A stretch of 64,000 nucleotides of DNA from Fodinibius sp052060035 (GCF_052060035.1 NZ_JBPOEA010000003.1:1-64000); one strand, 5' to 3'; counted from the first letter of the stretch, positions 17,221 through 26,688 are shown. Notes: a model not told the origin generated them from the letters alone. Made by a program: numbers and translations.

Positions 17221-17679
17221 ATGGCTAAAGATCCTGACAAAAAGAAAATTGTCCACGCTCACCTACCCAAAAAGGAAACCTACACCACAACACTCACAGC
17301 CGGCAAGCATGAATTTATGGGAGATGAACCTAAATCTGTTGATGGCGGCAAAGATAAAGGGCCTGATCCCTACGATTACCTGTTGATGTCTCTTGGATCA
17401 TGTACGGTAATGACTATAAAAATGTACGTCAACCACAAAGGATGGGATCAGGTTGACGATATCTACATGGAGTTACGCCATAACAAACACCATGATGAGG
17501 ATTGCAAAAACTGTGAAGATCCCAAAAGCCGAATTGATGTCATTGAAAAGGAAGTGGTCGTGGAAGGTGATGTGACCGATGAACAGCTCGACAAAATTCT
17601 GGACATCTCTCAAAAATGTCCCGTTCATCGTACCTTGATGAGTGATATACAATTAGAAAGTTCGATCACACGTAAATAA
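17221..17679 (+). CDS. OsmC-family peroxiredoxin-like protein
   Basis: A 152-residue OsmC/Ohr-fold protein, which reduces organic hydroperoxides through two cysteines. The pair is visible at C61 (in SLGSCTVMTI) and C133 (in SQKCPVHRTL). The PDPYDYLLMSLGSC block is the family signature. There is a histidine-, cysteine-rich insertion (HNKHHDEDCKNCEDP) around residues 90-105, which could bind metal; such an insert is common in the YhfA-like OsmC branch. Likely cytosolic and dimeric. Convergent with gcvP. Confidence 0.88.
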   Translation: MAKDPDKKKIVHAHLPKKETYTTTLTAGKHEFMGDEPKSVDGGKDKGPDPYDYLLMSLGSCTVMTIKMYVNHKGWDQVDDIYMELRHNKHHDEDCKNCEDPKSRIDVIEKEVVVEGDVTDEQLDKILDISQKCPVHRTLMSDIQLESSITRK

Positions 17680-17682
17680 GTT

Positions 17683-17737
17683 TAGCCACAGATTTACACA
17701 GATAAAACCTGTTATAATCAGTATAATTCTGCGGCTA
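17683..17737. repeat. REP-like inverted repeat between osmC and gcvP
   Basis: TAGCCACAGA (17683-17692) and TCTGCGGCTA (17728-17737) are reverse complements at 9 of 10 positions. The left arm continues as GCCACAGATTTACACAGAT, a sequence very similar to dispersed palindromes known in many bacterial genomes, often beside GxxExxY-family genes. No such gene is here. It may be a solitary REP-like copy or serve as a terminator for the convergent pair. Confidence 0.45.
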
Positions 17738-17743
17738 TCAATA

Positions 17744-20656
17744 TTACTCTACCGCTGCTGGTTCTTGTCCTTCACTATACGCATCAATAGGTACACAATT
17801 GCACATCAAGTTGCGATCACCATAGGCATCGTCAACGCGACTGACGGCCGGCCAGAATTTATTAAATCGCAGATAATCGAGCGGAAATATTGCCTTTTCA
17901 CGGCTATAGGGTCGACTCCAATCCTCAGCCATTGCAACACGCATCGTATGGGGCGCATGCTTAAGCACATTATTTTCGGGATCGACATTGCCCTCTTCGA
18001 CCTCTCGAATCTCTTCGCGAATAGAAATCATCGCCTCACAAAAACGATCAAGCTCTCCTTTGGTTTCACTTTCGGTTGGCTCAATCATCAAGGTTCCCGG
18101 CACCGGAAATGACATCGTAGGTGCGTGAAATCCATAATCCATAAGACGCTTGGCCACATCAATCGACTCAACCCCGGCCGACTGTTTAAAAGGACGTATA
18201 TCCACAATAAATTCGTGGGCCGTTCGCCCATTTTTACCGGTATATAAAATCGGATAATGATCTTTCAATCGCTCCTTTAGATAGTTCGCATTCAAAATTG
18301 CGGTCTCCGAAACTTTAGTTAATCCTTCCGCTCCCATCATTTTGATATACGCATACGAAATGGACAAAATACTGGCGCTGCCCCACGGCGCCGCCGATAT
18401 ACTTTTTATAGCATGCTCTCCCCCTGTATCAACAACGGGATTACCCGGCAAAAACGGAGCTAACTCTTTTGTTGCAGCAATAGGTCCCATTCCCGGTCCA
18501 CCACCACCGTGAGGAATGCAGAATGTTTTATGCAAATTAAGGTGACAAACATCTGCCCCAATTTCGGCGGGACTCGTAAGCCCAACCTGTGCATTCATAT
18601 TAGCTCCATCCATATATACCAATCCACCATTATCATGGATAATCTGGCAAATCTCTTTGATATCTTCCTCAAAAACACCATGTGTTGACGGATAGGTAAC
18701 CATCAGCGCAGCCAGATTCTCCTTGTTGGCCTCCACTTTTTCACGAAGATCATCAAGAGCGATATTACCGTGTTCATCACACTCCGTAACCACCACATCC
18801 ATGCCAGCCATAACAGCACTGGCAGGATTTGTGCCGTGAGCAGAATCGGGTACAATAATCACATTGCGATGTCCTTCACCGTGATGTTTGTGATAAGCGC
18901 GAATGGTCATCAATCCAGAAAACTCGCCTTGAGCGCCCGAGTTGGGTTGTAGCGAAACAGCCGGAAATCCGGTAATTGCTGCAAGCTGATGCTCTAATTT
19001 ATCGAACAATTCATGATATCCTTCGGCCTGATCTTCGGGGGCAAACGGATGTAATTTACCAAACTTGGGCCAGGTAAGAGGAATCATCTCCGAGGTGGCA
19101 TTGAGCTTCATCGTGCATGAGCCCAGCGAAATCATCGAATGAACCAATGATAAATCTTTATTCTCCAGCTTCTTCATGTATCGAAGCATTTCATGCTCAG
19201 AGTGATATAAATTAAATACCGGGTGTTCTAAATAATCAGATGTCCGAACTAAGGACTCCGGATAGTCAACCTCTACCGTTTCCGACAATTGATCAATATT
19301 GATTGCATCACCGGATGTGAGTGAAGAAAAAATATCAAGCAGTGTTTGAACATGATCCAAGTCCTTAACCTCATCGAAAGCAATACCGACTGCAGGTTCA
19401 TCGAAATAGCGAAGGTTAATATTCTGATCAAGTGCCTTCTGGCGAAGTTTTTCTTTCTGATCATCAGACTTCAGTGAAACCTTCAACGTATCAAAATAAA
19501 GATCATTGGTCACCTCAAAGCCGAGCTTTGTAAGACCTTTATCCATTACTTTCGCTAACCCGTGAATACGTTCTGCTATTCGTCGCAGCCCTTTGGGACC
19601 GTGATAAACGGCATAAAATCCAGCTATTACCGCAAGCAATACCTGGGCCGTGCAAATATTGGAAGTTGCTTTTTCGCGCCGGATATGCTGTTCCCGTGTT
19701 TGCAGTGCCATCCGGTATACAGGATTCTCTTCCGTATCCTGGGTAACCCCGATTATTCGTCCCGGCAGCTTGCGCTTGTACTTTTCACGGGTCGCAAAAT
19801 AGGCGGCATGCGGTCCTCCATAACCCATAGGCACTCCAAAACGCTGAGTAGAACCAACCACAACATCGGCTCCCATTTCTCCGGGCGGTGTTAACAACGT
19901 AAGACTCAATAAATCAGCAGCGACCACTGATTGCACATTATTCTCTTCGCAGGCAGCAATTAAATCCGAATAATCTTCTACCGTACCATCCGTAGCAGGA
20001 TACTGTAATAATATTCCAAATAGCTCTTCATCCGTGACATCAAGCTCATGGTGGTCGCCGACAACAACCTCAATATCAAGCGGTTCGGCACGTCCCTCTA
20101 CAACATCTATCGTTTGGGGATGACATAACTCTGATACAAAAAACTTTTCGGCATTCTTACGTTTGGCTCCGCGTCGCATGGAATAAAGCATCGACATCGC
20201 TTCGGCTGCTGCTGTTCCCTCATCTAATAGCGAAGCATTAGCCAATTCGCACCCTGTTAAATCTGAAACCATGGTCTGGAAGTTGATCAACGCTTCGAGA
20301 CGCCCCTGGGCAATTTCAGCCTGGTATGGCGTATAAGCCGTATACCATCCGGGATTCTCAAGCACATTACGCAGAATCACATTGGGCGTTAACGTATCAT
20401 GATACCCCATCCCAATGAAGGATTCATAAATTTCATTCTTGTCAGCCAATGCTCGAAACTCTTCCAAAAATCGATATTCGCTCATCGGTTCCTCCAGATC
20501 CATCTGGTCTTTGAGTCGAATACCTTTGGGAATGGTCTCATCAATTAGTTCATCAACTGAGGAAGCCCCGATGGCCGATAGCATTTCACGCTCCTGCTCT
20601 TCATCAGGACCGTTGTGGCGGTGCATAAAACGTTCTTTATCGAAATTGATACTCAT
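17744..20656 (-). CDS. gcvP: Glycine dehydrogenase (decarboxylating), P protein
   Basis: A 970-residue PLP enzyme of the glycine cleavage system, which decarboxylates glycine and passes the aminomethyl group to lipoylated H protein. Both halves (GcvPA-like, 1-450, and GcvPB-like, 460-970) are fused, as in E. coli (957). The PLP lysine is in HLNLHKTFCIPHGGGGPG near residue 715. The start motif F-x-x-R-H-x-G-P-D (FMHRHNGPD) supports the ATG at 20656. The other cleavage-system genes (gcvT, gcvH, lpd) are not in the window. The 307-base leader carries no glycine riboswitch that I can see, but does contain a stem-loop at 20731-20757. Confidence 0.97.
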   Translation of the reverse strand: MSINFDKERFMHRHNGPDEEQEREMLSAIGASSVDELIDETIPKGIRLKDQMDLEEPMSEYRFLEEFRALADKNEIYESFIGMGYHDTLTPNVILRNVLENPGWYTAYTPYQAEIAQGRLEALINFQTMVSDLTGCELANASLLDEGTAAAEAMSMLYSMRRGAKRKNAEKFFVSELCHPQTIDVVEGRAEPLDIEVVVGDHHELDVTDEELFGILLQYPATDGTVEDYSDLIAACEENNVQSVVAADLLSLTLLTPPGEMGADVVVGSTQRFGVPMGYGGPHAAYFATREKYKRKLPGRIIGVTQDTEENPVYRMALQTREQHIRREKATSNICTAQVLLAVIAGFYAVYHGPKGLRRIAERIHGLAKVMDKGLTKLGFEVTNDLYFDTLKVSLKSDDQKEKLRQKALDQNINLRYFDEPAVGIAFDEVKDLDHVQTLLDIFSSLTSGDAINIDQLSETVEVDYPESLVRTSDYLEHPVFNLYHSEHEMLRYMKKLENKDLSLVHSMISLGSCTMKLNATSEMIPLTWPKFGKLHPFAPEDQAEGYHELFDKLEHQLAAITGFPAVSLQPNSGAQGEFSGLMTIRAYHKHHGEGHRNVIIVPDSAHGTNPASAVMAGMDVVVTECDEHGNIALDDLREKVEANKENLAALMVTYPSTHGVFEEDIKEICQIIHDNGGLVYMDGANMNAQVGLTSPAEIGADVCHLNLHKTFCIPHGGGGPGMGPIAATKELAPFLPGNPVVDTGGEHAIKSISAAPWGSASILSISYAYIKMMGAEGLTKVSETAILNANYLKERLKDHYPILYTGKNGRTAHEFIVDIRPFKQSAGVESIDVAKRLMDYGFHAPTMSFPVPGTLMIEPTESETKGELDRFCEAMISIREEIREVEEGNVDPENNVLKHAPHTMRVAMAEDWSRPYSREKAIFPLDYLRFNKFWPAVSRVDDAYGDRNLMCNCVPIDAYSEGQEPAAVE

Positions 20657-20963
20657 TTAGCGCAATTTTAGAATTGGATTTTTCTCGAAATGGAGCTACT
20701 GCCGATTTAAGTTTTGGTAATATTTCTAAGTACATTTAATATGGCAATATAAATGTAAATACAAGTGCGGGAAACTAAGCAAAACTGATAAAAATTAACA
20801 GCTAATTTCCGTGATTTTAATGGCCTGACAAGCTTTTATAAAAAGTCAAACTGAGTTCCCAAAGTTCCATTTTTATGCTTTTTAGTCTTGGCTAAATATT
20901 TTTTTAATATCTATTACACTTTGTATATTTTAGTTATTTAATAACAAAGAAAAAGATTGACTA
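20657..20963. other. Divergent intergenic region between gcvP and zupT-like gene
   Basis: No open reading frame of note. It holds an imperfect palindrome at 20731-20757 nearer gcvP and, nearer the transporter, a TTGGCT-N18-TATTAC pair (20888-20917) that could be its promoter. No match to a glycine riboswitch core was found. Confidence 0.5.
20731..20757. promoter_or_regulatory. Stem-loop in the gcvP leader
   Basis: TACATTT-A-ATAT-GGCA-ATAT-AAATGTA forms an 11-bp stem with one bulged base and a four-base loop, 75 bases ahead of the gcvP start. It could be an operator or an RNA leader structure; the function is unknown. Confidence 0.35.
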
Positions 20964-21803
20964 ATGTTTGATCCGATTGCTATTAAAGAAACCTTTTATG
21001 GATTGGATCCCATAACTCAAAGTTTATTTGGAGGATTGTTCACCTATGGATTGACCGCCATGGGCGCAGCGCTTGTATTTTTTACCAAATCTGTAAGTTA
21101 CAAGGTGCTCGATGCAATGATGGGATTTGCAGCAGGAGTAATGATTGCCGCCAGCTTTTGGTCGTTGCTGGTTCCATCTATTGACATGGCCGGTGCGCAA
21201 GGCATGATCGAATGGCTTCCCGCAGTAATTGGATTTCTCTCGGGCGGTATTTTTCTTCGAGTTTGTGATGCCTACCTGCCCCACCTGCATATTGGACTAC
21301 CGGTAGAAGAAGCAGAGGGAGTTAAAACCTCCTGGCGACGAGCAACACTTTTAGTTCTTGCTATTACACTTCATAATATTCCAGAAGGGCTTGCTATTGG
21401 GGTTCTCTTTGGGGCTGCAGCATCCGGTATTGAAGCTGCGGGCGGTGCTACTGTGATTGGAGCGATCACTTTGGCCATTGGGATTGGTATTCAAAACTTT
21501 CCGGAAGGAACGGCCGTTTCAATGCCCTTGCGCCGCGAAGGGTTATCCGTAGGAAAAAGTTTTTGGTATGGGCAACTTTCAGGTATTGTTGAACCTATTT
21601 CAGCTGTTATCGGGGCCGCTGCTGTATTAATGGTGCAACCTCTCTTGCCTTATGCCCTTGCTTTTGCGGCTGGTGCTATGATTTATGTAGTCGTCGAAGA
21701 ACTTATCCCTGAATCTCAACTTCATGGTAACACCGATATAGCCACATTGGGCACAATGATCGGTTTTAGTGTTATGATGATTTTAGATGTTGCCTTAGGT
21801 TAA
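20964..21803 (+). CDS. ZIP-family metal transporter (ZupT-like)
   Basis: A 279-residue inner-membrane protein with about eight membrane segments. ZIP transporters import zinc and other divalent metals into the cytosol. The two signature half-sites are present in membrane helices IV and V: HNIPEG (137-142) and QNFPEG (177-182). In the second the usual His/Asn-type first residue is Gln, as in many bacterial GufA/ZupT members. The loop between helices III and IV is short, with few histidines. No metal-regulator binding site was recognised upstream. Confidence 0.9.
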   Translation: MFDPIAIKETFYGLDPITQSLFGGLFTYGLTAMGAALVFFTKSVSYKVLDAMMGFAAGVMIAASFWSLLVPSIDMAGAQGMIEWLPAVIGFLSGGIFLRVCDAYLPHLHIGLPVEEAEGVKTSWRRATLLVLAITLHNIPEGLAIGVLFGAAASGIEAAGGATVIGAITLAIGIGIQNFPEGTAVSMPLRREGLSVGKSFWYGQLSGIVEPISAVIGAAAVLMVQPLLPYALAFAAGAMIYVVVEELIPESQLHGNTDIATLGTMIGFSVMMILDVALG

Positions 21804-21884
21804 ATACAAAAAAATTATCTTTTTACTTCCCAATTTATTTTATTACTTCCTAATTGTTAAAGACGGGATTAGGTTTTAAAAAAG

Positions 21885-22274
21885 ATGAGTGATTCATTAA
21901 CGGGTAAAAAAGTTCTCATTGTTGAAGATGATATGATCATCTCGATGGTGTTAGAACGGATGATCAAGAAACTCGGACATCAAGTAGTCAATAAAGTCAT
22001 TGCCGGACAGGATGCAATCGACTCTGCCTTAGAACTTGAGCCCGATCTTATCCTAATGGATATACAGCTTAAGGACAATATTGACGGCATTACAGCGATG
22101 CAAAATATTCGTGAACAGTCGGATGTGCATGTAATTTATATTACTGGAAACTCGGACCAGTATAACCTTGAGCGTGCAAAGAAGACCGATTTTGTAGACT
22201 ATCTGATTAAGCCCATTCAAATGAGTCACTTGAAGAAATCAATCAATAAAGCTTTTGCTGAGCAAATGTCTTGA
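21885..22274 (+). CDS. Stand-alone response regulator receiver protein
   Basis: A 129-residue CheY-like protein with only a receiver domain. Residues for phosphotransfer are all present: D15-D16, phosphoacceptor D59 (LILMDIQLKD), T87 and K109 (YLIKPI). The DIQLKDNIDGI block is typical of receivers that pair with HisKA_2/HWE kinases. No output domain follows, so it would act through protein contact. A HisKA_2 kinase is encoded at 27964-29445, about 6 kb away, but pairing is only a guess. Confidence 0.88.
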   Translation: MSDSLTGKKVLIVEDDMIISMVLERMIKKLGHQVVNKVIAGQDAIDSALELEPDLILMDIQLKDNIDGITAMQNIREQSDVHVIYITGNSDQYNLERAKKTDFVDYLIKPIQMSHLKKSINKAFAEQMS

Positions 22275-22357
22275 TTGTACTCCCCGCTCGATGTCCTAAG
22301 GATTTTTAGACCTTCGTTTCATTTCTGTAAAGAATTCCTTAATTCCTCACTGAAACT

Positions 22358-23845
22358 TTACTGTGGAGTATCTGATTTGTGACAATTCTCATTTGCGGTT
22401 TTATATTCATCATGGGCCGGTAACTTATTATTCCCATTGGATAACCATCGTCGATAACCTGTTGCCTTGTCACTATCAATATCTCTTACAGTAAATGCCC
22501 GCCCTTGATTTCCACTGGCAACATGTACAGTCAGATTACTCAAGCCCAATCTTTTTTGGAAGGGATTTTGCTGGACCTGGCACGACTGCATACGATATTT
22601 TTTAACGACAGCAGTTGTTTTGCTCAATAACCGAAAAGTCAAAATCAACGTATCTTCTCCTCTGGCTATCTCCGCATCTCTATACTGCTGATATCCTAAC
22701 AGTAAAGCGGGTATCAACAAAAACCAGCTATATACGCCATAAGGAATACTGTTCCAGGCAATTAAAATCACTGGCACTGATATCCAAAGCATTCGAAACA
22801 GATAGCGACGCAGGGCTACGGATGGCACCTTACTACTTTTTGATATTTCGGTATTGTAATCCGGAATAACTTCATCAACAAAGTTGTAAATTTGCGGCTT
22901 TGCCAATAAGGGAAATAGCGTGGTAGAATTCCCTTCGCTTTCCCCATAACCGGCACTTTCAATAACTAACGAAGCGTATCCCAGCGGCTGACGCAGTAGT
23001 TCTTCTTTAATTTGCACTGCCTGTATACGATTAAAAGGGATGGTCAGTTGTGTGCGCTCAAAAAGTCCACGACTTATTAACAACTCAGTTTCGCGAACCT
23101 CGACTACAAAGTCATAATATTTAATAATAGTGCTGGCGAATGAAAACAGCCATGCTATAGCAATAATCGCAAAAATAGACACGGCAATCATCGTTGCATC
23201 AGTGCTTTGGGGTATAACTTTTTCTACGAAATAAATTATCTGCTCCTCAGAAATAAGCTGCTCAACCTGAGAAAAAGCAACACCAACTACCGATAGAGCC
23301 ACTCCAAATCGTCCCGATGTAGATGCCGCGATGAGCAGGTCTTTCGTATCTAATGCATACACTTTCCGCTGTTCAACAGACTCAGCATGCTTCGCTTCAT
23401 CCGTATTGTTAGATTTCTTGCGGAGTAGTGCTTTTAGTTTTTCCGCTTTATTCCGGCTGATAGCACTAATCTTTGCCTGTTTTGAACTACTGCCTGCAGT
23501 TTTAACTTCAACGGCAACTAATCCGAATAATCGCTGGATTACTCCTGCCGAAATATCAATCACCTGGATGCGATCAGAAGTAAGATATAACTTCTTTCGT
23601 ACAAAGACTCCCTGCTCAATCCGAAGTTCTCCTTCTTCAACACTAAATTGAAATCGATACCATGAAATAGATCCCCAAATCAACAAAAATAGGAAAGTGC
23701 CTAAAATCCAGTAAAGCGTAAAGTTTGCTTCCCGACCTCCACTTCCCACAAAAACAAGAATCACGATAGTAATAAAGTTCGCCCGGATAATATCGAAGGC
23801 ATTCGCCAGGGCTGCCGCAGGGTGTTGTCGTTGTAATTCAAACAT
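22358..23845 (-). CDS. PH domain-containing membrane protein (YdbT-like)
   Basis: A 495-residue membrane protein from the ATG at 23845, which overlaps the TGA of the upstream gene (ATGTTTGA), a sign of translational coupling; the longer frame to 23908 is less likely. It carries three bacterial PH (bPH2) domains after membrane segments: LTSDRIQVIDISAGVIQRLFG-type in the first, IPFNRIQAVQIKEELLRQPLG in the second and a third near 420-480. YdbS/YdbT pairs occur widely; in B. subtilis they help resistance to bacteriocins. Role here is not known. Confidence 0.82.
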   Translation of the reverse strand: MFELQRQHPAAALANAFDIIRANFITIVILVFVGSGGREANFTLYWILGTFLFLLIWGSISWYRFQFSVEEGELRIEQGVFVRKKLYLTSDRIQVIDISAGVIQRLFGLVAVEVKTAGSSSKQAKISAISRNKAEKLKALLRKKSNNTDEAKHAESVEQRKVYALDTKDLLIAASTSGRFGVALSVVGVAFSQVEQLISEEQIIYFVEKVIPQSTDATMIAVSIFAIIAIAWLFSFASTIIKYYDFVVEVRETELLISRGLFERTQLTIPFNRIQAVQIKEELLRQPLGYASLVIESAGYGESEGNSTTLFPLLAKPQIYNFVDEVIPDYNTEISKSSKVPSVALRRYLFRMLWISVPVILIAWNSIPYGVYSWFLLIPALLLGYQQYRDAEIARGEDTLILTFRLLSKTTAVVKKYRMQSCQVQQNPFQKRLGLSNLTVHVASGNQGRAFTVRDIDSDKATGYRRWLSNGNNKLPAHDEYKTANENCHKSDTPQ

Positions 23846-24329
23846 CTTCTTCGGCCAATCGGGCAAATTTAGAAATTTGATCGCGTACCTGATCTGCAAC
23901 CGTTTCATCTAAAGCCGGAATGCGATGTGTTGTAGCCGCCGTGGAAATTGTCACATCTGCCAAGTTATAAGATCGTAAAATAGGCCCCTGACGAGTATCC
24001 ACGTGCTGTACCCTTTTGATAGGAACTAATGTTCGGGTGATAATAAAAATACCGCTCTGCAGATCAATTTCATGTTCATCAACCTGGTAAGACCACCGTT
24101 GCCAGCGAATTTTGGGAATAAAAAATATCCCAAGAGCTGTAATTACAACCAGCGTTAAGGATATGGCTATGAGAGTCCATGTTGAAATAAAACCCGATTC
24201 CGGCGATAGCAATTTATATCCCCAAAGAAAAAATAATCCCAAGACTAAAAAGAAAATAAATATTGACAAGGAAACTCGCCATGCTTTAATGGCATCTTTT
24301 GATAATTTCTTTTCCGGAGATGAGCGCAT
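23838..24329 (-). CDS. PH domain-containing membrane protein (YdbS-like)
   Basis: A 163-residue protein with two membrane helices (about 15-40 and 47-70) and one bPH2 domain (about 75-155), with the usual LVPIKRVQHVDTRQGPILRSY core. It overlaps the start of the larger YdbT-like gene by eight bases, so the two are made together and probably form a complex. Start codon ATG at 24329 fits, and a basic N-terminus precedes the first helix. Confidence 0.83.
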   Translation of the reverse strand: MRSSPEKKLSKDAIKAWRVSLSIFIFFLVLGLFFLWGYKLLSPESGFISTWTLIAISLTLVVITALGIFFIPKIRWQRWSYQVDEHEIDLQSGIFIITRTLVPIKRVQHVDTRQGPILRSYNLADVTISTAATTHRIPALDETVADQVRDQISKFARLAEEDV

Positions 24330-24373
24330 AAGCTGTGATTATTCAAAAGTTTTGCAGCGAAAAAAGCGTATAT

Positions 24374-24400
24374 AAAAAAAGCCACTATCAGGTGGCTTTT
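24374..24400 (-). terminator. Intrinsic terminator of the Hc1 gene
   Basis: AAAAGCCAC (24377-24385) and GTGGCTTTT (24392-24400) form a nine-pair stem; read on the minus strand it is followed by a run of T (24383-24374 region). It lies 22 bases after the histone-like gene. Confidence 0.75.
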
Positions 24401-24421
24401 CAAAGAAAGATAGGAAAAATA

Positions 24422-24598
24422 TCATCCGTTATTTTTGATATCTTGAATTTCAAGACGGACTTCCTGAGCAAGTTTTTTCAATCCTTGTAATTCTTTGCGT
24501 GCACGAGTTCCGGCCGCTTTATTTCCTTTCTCATAAAATTTTACCATATCATCTTCCATTCCTGTGATGATCCCTTTAATTTCGTCTAATCGACTCAT
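24422..24598 (-). CDS. Histone H1-like nucleoid protein (Hc1 family)
   Basis: A 58-residue protein, MSRLDEIKGIITGMEDDM at the start, with the diagnostic central block KGNKAAGTRARKELQGLKKL and a closing Q-E-V-R-x-E-I-Q. This is the short Hc1 family of Bacteroidota and relatives. These proteins bind DNA and help pack the nucleoid. Start codon ATG, stop TGA, own terminator 22 bases downstream. It is only 58 codons long and easily overlooked. High lysine content but also acidic N-terminal half, so charge is mild compared with chlamydial Hc1. Confidence 0.85.
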   Translation of the reverse strand: MSRLDEIKGIITGMEDDMVKFYEKGNKAAGTRARKELQGLKKLAQEVRLEIQDIKNNG

Positions 24599-24720
24599 TT
24601 TATTCTCGGTTAATTGGTTAATAGTTAAATGGAGATTTTCTCCACCCCGGATTCTTACATCCTGAAAAATATGGGCCTAAGTTAGCATTTTCCGGATTAA
24701 AAACACGTTTTATTTTAAAA

Positions 24721-26013
24721 TTATGCAGTTTGCCCTTCTGGACGTGCGTCTTCGGCATCGGGCACGAAATAGAGAATTGTAAAACCTATCACAAATAAAA
24801 CCACAATTACGCTCATTCCAATACGCTGGCTATCCGCAATAAAGGTGAGCCAACCTACCAACAAGGGTCCTGCAAAAGAGGTTACCTTGCCCGAAAGCGC
24901 CATTAACCCAAACATCTGGTTTTCTAAATTTGGTGGAGATACACGAGCCATATATGTTCGACTGGCGGCTTGCACGGGACCTACAAATATTCCTAACACC
25001 AAACCAAATACCCAAAACCACTTAAGCTGTGTTACGATCAAAACACCGGAGGTTGTAATAATAAGTCCAATCAATGATAGTAACATGGTTGTGCGGCTGC
25101 CCAGTTTATCATCCAGCCAAGCGAATAGAACCGCTCCCAGCCCGGCCGTTACATTCAGTCCAATACCAAATATTAATACCTCTCGTTCGCTAAAATCAAA
25201 GGTTCCGGCCGCATAAATACCTCCAAAGGCAAAAACAGTAGCAAGCGCATCAATAAAAATCATTCTTGCAATCAGAAATCGGACGATATATTTATACTTG
25301 CGCACATTTGCTATGGATTTTTTAAGCTGCTGCCATCCCGATTTAGCCGCTTTTTTCAATGAAATACCTGTTCGCGGACGATCGTCTGAAAAACTAAACA
25401 ATGGGAGAGAAAACAGGGCATACCAAACAGCAACCATCAAGAACGTAGCCCGTACATGTTCAGCCATCCCTTTATCCAATCCAAAGGGTGGACTTTCCAC
25501 ATCCACAAAAACAAACAGCGCTACAACCAAGCAGGCAAGACCACCGGCATACCCCAACCCCCATGCCCAACCGGACCATCGCCCCATTCGTTCTTTCGAA
25601 GCTAAATCAGGCAGCATAGCATTATAAAATATGACGGCAAACTCAGAACCGACCGTTCCTATGAATACTAACACTAATGCCAATATCACAAAATCTTGCG
25701 ACGGTTCTACGAACCAAAGGCCGGCAGTAGCCAAGATGCAAAGCAGTGAAAACCAGGCTATCCACGGTTTCCGGCGTCCCATTTGATCAGCAATAGCCCC
25801 GACAAAAGGAGCAGAAATAGCAATTAAAATACCAGCGGCACCGATGGTATTTCCCCATAATGTACTACCCAATGTTTCGTCTTGCACCACCGATTGCATA
25901 AAATAGGTAGCAAAAACAAAGGTCTGTATAACCGTAAAAAAGGCACTATTCGCCCAATCAAAAAGCGCCCATGAAAACAGAGAGCGTGTCTGATCTTTTT
26001 TATGTTGAGACAT
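24721..26013 (-). CDS. MFS transporter, UMF1/Atg22-like family
   Basis: A 430-residue inner-membrane transporter with about 12 helices. The N-terminus (SWALFDWANSAFFTVIQTFVF) and the GAIADQMGRRKPW loop are typical of the UMF1 group related to yeast vacuole effluxer Atg22. Substrates of bacterial members are mostly unknown; amino acids are suggested for Atg22. The gene stands alone, with a divergent hypothetical gene on the other strand, 102 bases away. Confidence 0.86.
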   Translation of the reverse strand: MSQHKKDQTRSLFSWALFDWANSAFFTVIQTFVFATYFMQSVVQDETLGSTLWGNTIGAAGILIAISAPFVGAIADQMGRRKPWIAWFSLLCILATAGLWFVEPSQDFVILALVLVFIGTVGSEFAVIFYNAMLPDLASKERMGRWSGWAWGLGYAGGLACLVVALFVFVDVESPPFGLDKGMAEHVRATFLMVAVWYALFSLPLFSFSDDRPRTGISLKKAAKSGWQQLKKSIANVRKYKYIVRFLIARMIFIDALATVFAFGGIYAAGTFDFSEREVLIFGIGLNVTAGLGAVLFAWLDDKLGSRTTMLLSLIGLIITTSGVLIVTQLKWFWVFGLVLGIFVGPVQAASRTYMARVSPPNLENQMFGLMALSGKVTSFAGPLLVGWLTFIADSQRIGMSVIVVLFVIGFTILYFVPDAEDARPEGQTA

Positions 26014-26115
26014 TTTAAAATCTAAGTTTCTAATTCTGACATATTATGGATGGAATAGTTGGGAAATGCAATTTGTTATTGTAAACTCAAACACAAGCGA
26101 AGAAACAAATTTTTT

Positions 26116-26688
26116 ATGAAGCACAAAAAGCAAGATCTGATTTACATATACGATACGGAACATCACAAAATTATTGTGATTGATGGTGAGACAGGAGATC
26201 GTATTAAAGAAGAAGATGATCAAGTTACCTCATTACTTAAATATCTGTACCAACAAGACCATCCCATTCTTCTGCGTAAATTTGCCGTATGGTGTGCCCG
26301 CCAAATAAATGATGAATTAAAGCCCATACAGAAAAAAATACTTGATCTTGCAGAAAAAGCTATACAGGAAGAAACGGATAATAAAGCACTGCAAGAACTT
26401 TACGAGGAAACCGAGGGCACTGCTATTGCTACTGACACTACAGGACTGATGCAGGGTAATGAAAATGCACCGGCTTACCTCGCTGCCCGTGAATCTATCA
26501 ATCCTGATCCTCTTGATGGTGCTATACAGGCTGCTCGCTTTCACCGACTTTGGGCTGAGATGCAAGATAAAGAAAACGAACTTGACGATGCGGCTCTAAA
26601 AGAAGTAAAAGCCAAAGCAACAAAATCCACAATTCAACAAACAGAGCAACAACAAATCGACTATCTGCTTGATTTGATGAATGAATAG
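26116..26688 (+). CDS. Hypothetical acidic helical protein, loosely immunity-protein-like
   Basis: A 190-residue protein from the ATG at 26116 (MKHKKQDLIYIYD). Residues 1-45 look beta-rich; the rest is helical and acidic, with glutamine-rich helices at the end. The block LRKFAVWCARQ (about 52-62) followed by an A-E-K-A helix and alternating charged helices resembles the ...ACWCARQ... start of the putative-immunity-protein families seen in many genomes, but the similarity is short. No toxin gene is adjacent. There is no signal peptide or membrane helix. Function not recognised. Confidence 0.55.
   Translation: MKHKKQDLIYIYDTEHHKIIVIDGETGDRIKEEDDQVTSLLKYLYQQDHPILLRKFAVWCARQINDELKPIQKKILDLAEKAIQEETDNKALQELYEETEGTAIATDTTGLMQGNENAPAYLAARESINPDPLDGAIQAARFHRLWAEMQDKENELDDAALKEVKAKATKSTIQQTEQQQIDYLLDLMNE

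Noticed and set aside
20657..20963. Glycine riboswitch in the gcvP leader
   Set aside because: The conserved core segments are not present on the minus strand.
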